From an uncultured Caryophanales bacterium (GTDB taxonomy: Bacteria; Bacillota_I; Bacilli_A; RFN20; CAG-826), in assembly GCA_937902735.1 (NCBI GenBank), contig CALELS010000013.1, positions 186,001-250,000 of the forward strand: a stretch of DNA of 64,000 bases, in the 5' to 3' direction. Shown piece by piece: positions 1 through 6,052 of this stretch (position 1 is its first letter; each line of letters starts with the position of its first letter). Both the position numbers and the translations under genes were made by a program. A model generated the notes under the pieces. It saw only the letters and a program-made list of their open reading frames with translations, made no database searches and was not told where the DNA came from.

Positions 1-452
1 GAACTCGTGCTTGTTTCTAAAGCTAAAAATTCTAAACAGCGAGGAAAAATACTTGGGTTTAATCTCCATAAAGCAGTGAATGGAGCAGTATAGATGAAAG
101 TATTTATGGAAGGTAATTCTTGCTCAAGAAAATTTATAGCAGTCTCAGAAGGTAAATTAGCTATTCGTTTAGTGGTTAAATATTTATATTGAATTGTTGC
201 ATGTTTACCTTTGGCAATCGTGTTTGCATATTTGAATAATTTAGTGTACTCAGGATTGTTTTTAAAAGCACCTTGAAGGAACAAAGTATATACATCGTAA
301 GCATACTTATCCAAAAGATCCATATGGTCACCTGATGCTAAAATCAGACAAGCTCTCCTATTTTTCTTTGTGCCACCATATGTAAGCCTTATTTTGTTTT
401 GCTTGCAGTATGCTTCAAGCCACAATAATCGAAAATGATTATTATCTCTCAT
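1..452 (-). CDS. hypothetical protein, truncated by window edge
   Basis: An open frame of 150 codons runs on the minus strand from an ATG at 452 to the window edge without a stop, so the 3' end lies outside. A good ribosome site (GAAGGAG) sits about six bases before the ATG. The protein starts MRDNNHFRLLWLEAYCKQNK and has no signal peptide or membrane segment that I can see; it is fairly basic and aromatic. I do not recognise a family. It is divergent from the DprA-like gene at 541 and lies in the element that carries the serine recombinase, so an element-borne role is the natural inference. Confidence 0.6.
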   Translation of the reverse strand, partial: MRDNNHFRLLWLEAYCKQNKIRLTYGGTKKNRRACLILASGDHMDLLDKYAYDVYTLFLQGAFKNNPEYTKLFKYANTIAKGKHATIQYKYLTTKRIANLPSETAINFLEQELPSINTFIYTAPFTALWRLNPSIFPRCLEFLALETSTS

Positions 453-540
453 ATTTTTCTCCTTCAAAAAGCAATGTCAAAATCGGTGTTCTCGCTTATA
501 TATTATCATACTGACTATAAGTCAAAGGAGATAATTTATA

Positions 541-1278
541 ATGAAACATTCATCAAAATCTATTTTAATGTGGCTTTCAAAAAAGAACAAAGGAGACTGG
601 TTAGGGATATTTAAAGATATCCAAAATAAGACCGAGATACCAGACGAAATTGATGTCAGCAACGATTACGATTGTGTAACAATTTTAGACCCACAATATA
701 GCAATAAGCTACGTCAATGTTGGCATCCACCATTCGTGTTATGGCACCTCGGAGACCTTAATTTATTGAACGAGCCAAACATCATGTGTGTCTGTGGACA
801 AAATAGTCCTAATAAAGACACGATCAACTTAATTAAGCATATTTGCGATAGCTACGTAATCATAAATGGCGACGACTCTGCTTTGGAAAGAGTCGCTCTT
901 CAAACCGCTATGGCTGAAGGCAAAAAATTTATCATGGTATTGAATCAAAGCCTCTACAATATCGATTACGATGACACACTAATTCAATACGCAATCCATA
1001 ACGGATGTTTACTTCTCTCGGAATATGGTTGGGAAGATCCTGACGACATCGAGAAAAGTGAAAACGAAAAACAACGTATCATAGGTTTCTTAGCTGATAA
1101 GATGCTTGTGACAAGTGCATCAAGAAACAATATGAGACTTAAATTATTAATCGACGAGTGCCTTAGCAAAGGCTCTGACCTTTTTGCCTTGCCTGCACCG
1201 CCATTCAAGGGAGAACTCACCAACGATTTACTAAGGGATGGGGCTATCCTTGTTAATAAAAATTCAGATATTTTCTAA
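541..1278 (+). CDS. DprA/Smf-like (SLOG fold) protein of a mobile element
   Basis: 245 residues with the skeleton of DNA-processing protein A: HPPFVLWHLGD at 62-72 matches the YPPxLLxxxGD entry motif, GCLLLSEY at 155-162 and RIIGFLAD at 179-186 match the SE and N-R-I-I-A-G-L regions, and FALPAPP (215-221) plus LLRDGAILV (230-238) match the C-terminal VFAVPG and LIxxGAxLV. The usual GSR-type nucleotide loop is replaced by CGQNSP, and there is no SAM or winged-helix domain, so it is a short, diverged form. Family DprA binds single-stranded DNA and loads RecA during uptake. On this element the job may instead be protection or processing of the transferred strand; that is inference. Ribosome site AAAGGAG precedes the ATG. 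Confidence 0.75.
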   Translation: MKHSSKSILMWLSKKNKGDWLGIFKDIQNKTEIPDEIDVSNDYDCVTILDPQYSNKLRQCWHPPFVLWHLGDLNLLNEPNIMCVCGQNSPNKDTINLIKHICDSYVIINGDDSALERVALQTAMAEGKKFIMVLNQSLYNIDYDDTLIQYAIHNGCLLLSEYGWEDPDDIEKSENEKQRIIGFLADKMLVTSASRNNMRLKLLIDECLSKGSDLFALPAPPFKGELTNDLLRDGAILVNKNSDIF

Positions 1279-1299
1279 AGAAAGGAGGCAAACTCTTAA

Positions 1300-1731
1300 A
1301 TGTTACCATGTTGTTGTGTTAAGCGTTTATTAACGGTTCTAGAAGCCAAGCCAAGACCAAACCGAAAGGTAAAAACAGCTATCTATTGTTCAAATACAGC
1401 TGATGTCGATGGATTAGGACGCTATGTTAAGCAATATTTAACTGATGAGTCCTATATTTCTCGTAATCAATATTGGTTTGACTACGATAACGAAAACGTT
1501 TACATAGATAAAAGCGACAACCATAAGATGTTCAATTATGTTATTGCACAAAATTATGAAATAATTTTCATGATGGTAGGTGATGACGAAGAAGAATTGA
1601 TGGATATTGTGAATCAATTACCTGATAGTAATAACACCGTATTCATTACTATGGACTGTAAGCTTAGAAGTTATCAATTTCTAGATACAAATAATAGACC
1701 TAGACAATTAAAACGTAAGGCAAGCGATTAG
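1300..1731 (+). CDS. hypothetical protein, possible degenerate resolvase fold
   Basis: 143 residues, 21 bases downstream of the DprA-like gene and behind a strong AAAGGAGG site. A basic N-terminus with CCC at 4-6 is followed by KTAIYCSNTAD (residues 26-35), which resembles the start of a serine-recombinase catalytic domain (AIYCRVST) but with the Arg and Ser replaced. The later stretches VYIDKS, YEIIF and NTVFITMD could be the following strands of that Rossmann-like fold. No catalytic serine is visible, so at most it would be an inactive relative or a directionality partner. The similarity is weak and seen by eye only; the safe call is hypothetical element protein. Confidence 0.6.
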   Translation: MLPCCCVKRLLTVLEAKPRPNRKVKTAIYCSNTADVDGLGRYVKQYLTDESYISRNQYWFDYDNENVYIDKSDNHKMFNYVIAQNYEIIFMMVGDDEEELMDIVNQLPDSNNTVFITMDCKLRSYQFLDTNNRPRQLKRKASD

Positions 1732-1764
1732 GCTTGTCTTTTTAAATATTTAAGAGCTACTGCT

Positions 1765-2082
1765 ATGAAAAAATATCCAATTCAAAGAAGAAATACAGGA
1801 CAGCACAACAATAATTTTATTGTTCCTGTTACTAAACCCAATATCCAAATCCCAAATGCCTTTGGTGTGCTGTCTGAAGGTTCCAGGTTTAGAGATCATA
1901 ATATCGCTGGCCAGATTTACACCAGAATAGATCTCCAAGATAAAAACGGAAACAGAATGAGTATCCATCAAAGACAGCAGGTGTTGAATTTGGTAAACAA
2001 CACTAGGAATTTCTTTCATGTTAGCGATGGAGCAAATAATCGTAGACAGAATATAAGGAGGTTTAGACATGTCAAACGATAA
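1765..2082 (+). CDS. hypothetical basic protein of the element
   Basis: 105 residues, Asn/Arg/Gln-rich and strongly basic toward the C-terminus (RRQNIRRFRHVKR). It ends 14 bases inside the next gene, in the same direction. No clear ribosome site precedes the ATG, so it may depend on coupling to the upstream gene, 33 bases away. A 116-codon open frame exists on the opposite strand over the same bases, but the plus-strand frame fits the direction of the operon. I recognise no family. A nucleic-acid-binding role would fit its charge but is a guess. Confidence 0.45.
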   Translation: MKKYPIQRRNTGQHNNNFIVPVTKPNIQIPNAFGVLSEGSRFRDHNIAGQIYTRIDLQDKNGNRMSIHQRQQVLNLVNNTRNFFHVSDGANNRRQNIRRFRHVKR

Positions 2083-2344
2083 ATTATCACAATTAGTCAA
2101 GGACTACATTGAAGTTGATTCCGAGATTAAGGCTAATCAATTATTAGCCGATGAAATCAGAACTCAAATCAAAAATGAGATGGCAGAAAGAGGTTTAGAA
2201 GAGATTGAGGTCGACTCATTTCTTGTTAAATCTCGCTCACAACTCGTATCTGTGTTTGACACAAAGAAATTCAAGGAGATGTTACCACAAATTTATGGAC
2301 AGTTCCTTAAACAAGTCAGCCGTTCTCAGTTTTCTATTAGCTAA
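2069..2344 (+). CDS. small phage-type helical protein
   Basis: 91 residues behind an AAGGAGG site. The N-terminal two thirds (SQLVKDYIEVDSEIKANQLL and on) looks like a charged helix or coiled coil; the C-terminus FDTKKFKEMLPQIYGQFLKQ followed by SRSQFSI resembles the tail of short phage proteins found beside single-strand annealing and exonuclease genes (pattern DTKxLKxxxPxxYxxYxKxxxxxxFxI). This supports a phage or conjugative-element origin of the region. The precise function is unknown; no enzyme motif is visible. It is the last gene before a 306-base non-coding gap. Confidence 0.6.
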   Translation: MSNDKLSQLVKDYIEVDSEIKANQLLADEIRTQIKNEMAERGLEEIEVDSFLVKSRSQLVSVFDTKKFKEMLPQIYGQFLKQVSRSQFSIS

Positions 2345-2372
2345 TACCGGCAAATCTCGTATACCGGCAAAT
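2344..2372. repeat. short direct repeat ATACCGGCAAAT x2
   Basis: The 12-mer ATACCGGCAAAT occurs at 2344-2355 and again at 2361-2372, a 17-base period, directly behind the stop of the 91-residue phage-type gene. Repeats at helical-turn-like spacing inside a recombinase-bearing element could be binding sites for an element protein, but there is no further evidence. Confidence 0.5.
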
Positions 2373-2650
2373 ATTACGGCGGTATCAAAAATTATGGAAA
2401 ACAAGCCCCGTAAGCCTCTCCGGTTGTAACGATTATCATTCCAAAAAAAGATAAAAATTACGTCATGAGGGGCTACGGTGCTTAGATTTTACACAATTTA
2501 GCGAGTATATCTCTCGCGCGCACGCGTATGCGCGCAAATATTTATATATGTACAACTTCAAATGCGTAAATCGCTCTTTGTATTAAATAAAAAAGAGCCA
2601 CCAACAAATTCATTAGTCAGATGACTCTGGCTGGAAAAGAGGACCTTGCA
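2345..2650. other. 306-base non-coding gap of the element
   Basis: No credible gene lies here. The gap holds the ATACCGGCAAAT direct repeat at its left end, a GC-alternating hairpin at 2516-2535 in otherwise AT-rich DNA, and a looser inverted repeat GCTCTTT (2573-2579) / AAAGAGC (2592-2598). It separates the small-gene operon from the recombinase module, and could hold the recombinase promoter, an attachment-related region or a transfer origin. None of these can be decided from the sequence alone. Confidence 0.5.
2516..2535. repeat. GC-alternating inverted repeat (hairpin)
   Basis: Arms GCGCGCA (2516-2522) and TGCGCGC (2529-2535) enclose CGCGTA, giving a 7-bp perfect stem in a run of alternating CG. 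Such a tract is rare in this AT-rich window and could extrude as a hairpin or adopt Z-form DNA. It lies between the two gene blocks of the element. Confidence 0.65.
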
Positions 2651-2854
2651 ATGACAAGAACAACATTAAATTTTCCTGATGATGACGGTGGCATCAATTC
2701 AGGAGCAACAAACAAAACCACCAAAATAAAATTCAATGAAGACGCTTTGTGCAGAGCTTTTATCAGAAAATTCTGCACATTAGGTTATCTAACCTCTTCC
2801 GAAACGGGAGAAATGCTAGGCCGAATTGGCGGCACTAACTATCCAAGAGTGTAG
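2651..2854 (+). CDS. small hypothetical protein upstream of recombinase
   Basis: 67 residues (MTRTTLNFPDDDGGINSGAT...). The ATG at 2651 is chosen over an in-frame ATG at 2621 because AAAGAGGA at 2636-2642 is placed correctly only for 2651. The C-terminal half (ALCRAFIRKF...YLTSSETGEMLGRIGG) looks helical. It ends 11 bases before the serine recombinase and is probably co-transcribed. Small proteins in this position in serine-recombinase elements can be regulators or directionality factors; here that is inference without a recognisable motif. Confidence 0.55.
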   Translation: MTRTTLNFPDDDGGINSGATNKTTKIKFNEDALCRAFIRKFCTLGYLTSSETGEMLGRIGGTNYPRV

Positions 2855-2865
2855 AGGTATTAATA

Positions 2866-4602
2866 ATGAAAGAAGTTAAGGTGATAGCCCCCGTTAAAGA
2901 CGAGGGCTCTTTAAATGACGGATCAAAAGAAATGCCAAAAAGAAGAGTCGCAGCGTATGCTCGTGTCTCTACTGGAAGCGAAGAACAAGCAACATCGTTT
3001 GAGAATCAAGTAAGCTATTGGGAAAAATGGATCTCCGAACAAAAGGACTGCGAATTAGTCAAGGTATATGCGGATCACGGAAAAAGTGGCACCTCCACAA
3101 AAAAGAGAGTGTCCTTCAACGAAATGATTCGTGATGCCCTTGATGGAAAAATAGACCTCATTGTATGTAAATCTATTTCTCGTTTTGCTAGAAACACCCT
3201 AGACTCCATCGCTACCGTCAGACAGCTTAAAGCGGTTGGAGTTGAAGTTTATTTTGATAACGAACACTTATGGTCGCTAAAAGCAGGGAGTGAATTCACA
3301 CTCACCGTTTTATCATCTATGGCGCAAGAAGAATCAAGGCATATTTCAGAAAACATCACATGGGCATTTCGCAAAAAGATGCAAGATGGAAAGCCTTTTG
3401 TCTGCACAACCAGATTCCTCGGATATGATAAAAACGAAGCGGGCGATCAACTCGTTGTAAACAAAGACGAGGCAGTAATTGTTAAATTGATTTTTGATTT
3501 ATACGATTCAGGAATTGGCTGTTTGAGAATTTGCAACGAGCTAATGAGACGTGGATATAGAACAGTCACAGGAAATGTTTTTTGGCATACATCAGTAATA
3601 ATGGACATTCTAAGAAATGAAAAATATTGTGGTGATTTAATGCTCCAAAAGACATATACATTCGATTACCTCACCCATACGAGAAGAGATAATGACAATG
3701 TGCTTCCAAAATATTATGTAAAGGATGCGCACGAAGCTATCGTTCCTCGTGACCAATGGAAAAGAGTCCAAGCAAGAATCAAGGACAGTTATGAATCGAT
3801 TGTCGGGCCAAATTTTGATAAGAGCAAGCACAACAACAAATATCCTTTAAGCGGTGCCATGATTTGCCAAAACTGTGGACACACATACAAAAGAAGAATA
3901 TGGAATTCAAAGCATGATACCGCTAAAAAATATGTTTATCAGTGCACTCATTACGTCATAAAAGACGAAAAAGGAGAAACTTGCCACAGCAAACCAATCG
4001 GCGAAACAACAGCACATGAGATTTGCTGTGATGTCATCAATAACGTCTATCTAAAAAACAGCAGAATATTTAGCAAAATGACTAATCTCATTCAAAGCAC
4101 ATTCAAACTTGATAAAATTGAGTCCGAAAAACGCAAATTATCGAGAATTAAAGAGGATTTGAGTGAGAAAATTGATGTTTTGATGGTTGAAAGACTAGAT
4201 GCCAAGAATCTCGAACTTAAAGAAAAAATAGACAAGAAATACCAACAGTTACTCGATCAATATGAACATATCGATAATGAGTTAGCTTATCTTACCCAAC
4301 GCGAAATAGTTGCTAATAACAGCAAAAGCAGAATGGATAAGATGTTAGCTGTTTTAAACAAAAATAAAGTTACTCCAGATATGCTCACAAGAGAAATGGT
4401 AGACGTCTTCTTTTATAAAATATTTGTATCAACTTCTTCAGAACTAACATTTGTAATTGACACATCACACACTCTTACACTCGAAAAATTAATCGAGAAG
4501 AGAGAAGAGATTGCCAATTATGAATCGATTTACAGTTCAGAGAAAGCTGATAGAGAATCTAGATTTAAAAATATCGTGAAATATAAGGTAGTTTTAGTCT
4601 AG
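2866..4602 (+). CDS. large serine recombinase (site-specific integrase)
   Basis: 578 residues. The resolvase catalytic domain spans about 27-170 with YARVST (catalytic Ser35), SRFARN and GVEVYF motifs; the recombinase domain follows (about 190-310), then a zinc ribbon with CxxC near 334-337 and two more Cys near 359 and 372, a coiled coil at about 410-475, and a short C-terminal domain. This is the full layout of integrases that move integrative conjugative elements and phages by cutting two attP/attB sites with a covalent phosphoserine intermediate. All motifs are intact, so it should be active. It is the last gene of the element: its terminator touches rlmD, placing the element's right junction close to 4605-4635. 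Confidence 0.93.
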   Translation: MKEVKVIAPVKDEGSLNDGSKEMPKRRVAAYARVSTGSEEQATSFENQVSYWEKWISEQKDCELVKVYADHGKSGTSTKKRVSFNEMIRDALDGKIDLIVCKSISRFARNTLDSIATVRQLKAVGVEVYFDNEHLWSLKAGSEFTLTVLSSMAQEESRHISENITWAFRKKMQDGKPFVCTTRFLGYDKNEAGDQLVVNKDEAVIVKLIFDLYDSGIGCLRICNELMRRGYRTVTGNVFWHTSVIMDILRNEKYCGDLMLQKTYTFDYLTHTRRDNDNVLPKYYVKDAHEAIVPRDQWKRVQARIKDSYESIVGPNFDKSKHNNKYPLSGAMICQNCGHTYKRRIWNSKHDTAKKYVYQCTHYVIKDEKGETCHSKPIGETTAHEICCDVINNVYLKNSRIFSKMTNLIQSTFKLDKIESEKRKLSRIKEDLSEKIDVLMVERLDAKNLELKEKIDKKYQQLLDQYEHIDNELAYLTQREIVANNSKSRMDKMLAVLNKNKVTPDMLTREMVDVFFYKIFVSTSSELTFVIDTSHTLTLEKLIEKREEIANYESIYSSEKADRESRFKNIVKYKVVLV

Positions 4603-4611
4603 CGTTATAAG

Positions 4612-4636
4612 ACAGTATCTTCGATACTGTTTTTTT
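4612..4636 (+). terminator. intrinsic terminator of the recombinase gene
   Basis: ACAGTATC (4612-4619) pairs perfectly with GATACTGT (4623-4630) around a TTC loop and is followed by seven T. The T run is on the plus strand, so it ends the recombinase transcript; the last T's overlap the stop of rlmD on the other strand. Confidence 0.85.
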
Positions 4637-5993
4637 ATTGTTTGTCCTTGCGATATAGTCCTACTATAGTTTCCACATGATATGTCATAGGGAATAAATC
4701 TACAGCATGTACTCTTTCGATATTGTATTTAGTTGTTAACTTAACCAAATTTTCTCCAAGTGTTTCAGGATTACAAGAAATATAAACAATTCTTTTTGGA
4801 GCAACTTCTAATAAAGAATCTATAAATTTATCATCAAGTCCCTTACGTGGAGGATCGACAAAAACACAATCAAATTTATGTCCTTCTTCTTTATATCTTT
4901 TTAAGAAATTAGAAGCATCATCACAATAGAATTTAGCGTTAGCTATATTGTTAATCTTTGCATTATCTTTGGCATTCTTAATTGCATCATCTATTATTTC
5001 TACACCTACTACTGATTTACATTGTCTTGAAGCAATTAAACCAATAGTGCCTATTCCACAATAAGCATCTAACACTTCATCATCTTTACTTAAGTTAGCT
5101 TCTTTAATTGCTAAATCATATAATTTTTCAACTTGGATAGGATTTACTTGATAGAAAGATTTGGATGAAATTCTAAACAAAACACCCAATATAGAGTCTT
5201 TAATATAAGATGTTCCATATAATGTCCTACATTTATCACCTAGTATGACATTTGTATGTCTACTATTAATATTTTGAACAACTGATTTGATACTAGGATG
5301 AAGTTCTACTAAAGCCTTTATAAAAGCGTTCTTACTTTTAAATTCATCCTTGGTTGTTACTAAGGTAACCATTATTTCATCAAAGTGATATGAAGTTCTA
5401 ATTAATATATGTCTTATTAAGCCAGTCCCTTTATCTTCGTCATATGGTTCTAGATGAAATTCTTTCATTAGTTTTTTAATTGTCACAATGATTTCACTTG
5501 CTTTAGCATTTTCAATATAACATTTAACAATTGGAATGATTTCGTGGGAGTTCTGACGGTAAAATCCACTAATAAGGCGGCCATGAGAATCTTTTCCTAA
5601 TGGCACTTGAATCTTATTACGATATTCATATGGATAGTCCATCCCAATAGCAGGACTAACTTCATATTCTTTTTTAAGATGTCTACGTAAAGCATCTTTT
5701 ACTTTGTTGGTTTTATATTCAAGTTGAGCTTTGTAATCTAGTTGTTGAAATTGACATCCTCCACAGGCAGTGCACACTCCACAGAGAGGTTGAATACGGT
5801 CTTTGGATTTAGTAATTAGATGATGTACTTTACCAAAAAGTGCTCCATTGCGACGATACAAAACTTTTACATCAGCTTCTTCACCTATAAATAGGCCATC
5901 AACAAAAACAATACCAATATCAGATTTAAGAACGCCTTTACCTTCGAATGAAAGGTCAATACATTTTCCTCTTACAATCTCAAACTTGTTCAT
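4635..5993 (-). CDS. rlmD: 23S rRNA (uracil-C5)-methyltransferase, RlmD/TrmA family
   Basis: 452 residues with the family order: N-terminal TRAM-like RNA-binding domain (about 1-60), iron-sulfur ligands Cys71, Cys77, Cys80 and Cys158, SAM-binding DAYCGIGTIGL (309-319), VDPPRKGL (379-386), catalytic Cys407 in ISCNPETLGENL and the base Glu441 in HVETIV. The enzyme methylates a uracil of 23S rRNA (U1939 type), or a related RNA uracil; Bacillota paralogues differ in target, so the exact base is not certain. The start is leaderless: an extended -10 GATAAT (6006-6001) ends 7 bases before the ATG and no ribosome site exists. It converges with the mobile element's recombinase. Confidence 0.9.
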   Translation of the reverse strand: MNKFEIVRGKCIDLSFEGKGVLKSDIGIVFVDGLFIGEEADVKVLYRRNGALFGKVHHLITKSKDRIQPLCGVCTACGGCQFQQLDYKAQLEYKTNKVKDALRRHLKKEYEVSPAIGMDYPYEYRNKIQVPLGKDSHGRLISGFYRQNSHEIIPIVKCYIENAKASEIIVTIKKLMKEFHLEPYDEDKGTGLIRHILIRTSYHFDEIMVTLVTTKDEFKSKNAFIKALVELHPSIKSVVQNINSRHTNVILGDKCRTLYGTSYIKDSILGVLFRISSKSFYQVNPIQVEKLYDLAIKEANLSKDDEVLDAYCGIGTIGLIASRQCKSVVGVEIIDDAIKNAKDNAKINNIANAKFYCDDASNFLKRYKEEGHKFDCVFVDPPRKGLDDKFIDSLLEVAPKRIVYISCNPETLGENLVKLTTKYNIERVHAVDLFPMTYHVETIVGLYRKDKQ

Positions 5994-6052
5994 AGCACAT
6001 ATTATCGCACATATATTACGTATTTATAAAAGAAATATGCTAGACTAGGTGT
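5994..6052. promoter_or_regulatory. divergent promoters with leaderless starts
   Basis: On the minus strand TGC-GATAAT (-10 at 6006-6001) leaves 7 bases to the rlmD ATG. On the plus strand TATGCT (6036-6041) leaves 11 bases to the ATG at 6053. Neither gene has a Shine-Dalgarno site in this 59-base gap. The -35 elements are weak. Confidence 0.55.

Noticed and set aside
1750..2100. 116-codon open frame on the minus strand opposite two element genes
   Set aside because: It runs against the operon direction, has no ribosome site and overlaps the well-supported gene at 2069; taken as a shadow.
2205..2429. 74-codon frame overlapping the 91-residue phage-type gene
   Set aside because: Mostly a second frame of a gene with a strong ribosome site; its own start has none.
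2573..2598. GCTCTTT/AAAGAGC hairpin as a terminator of the element operon
   Set aside because: Loop of 12 bases, no T run after it, and it lies more than 200 bases behind the last gene.
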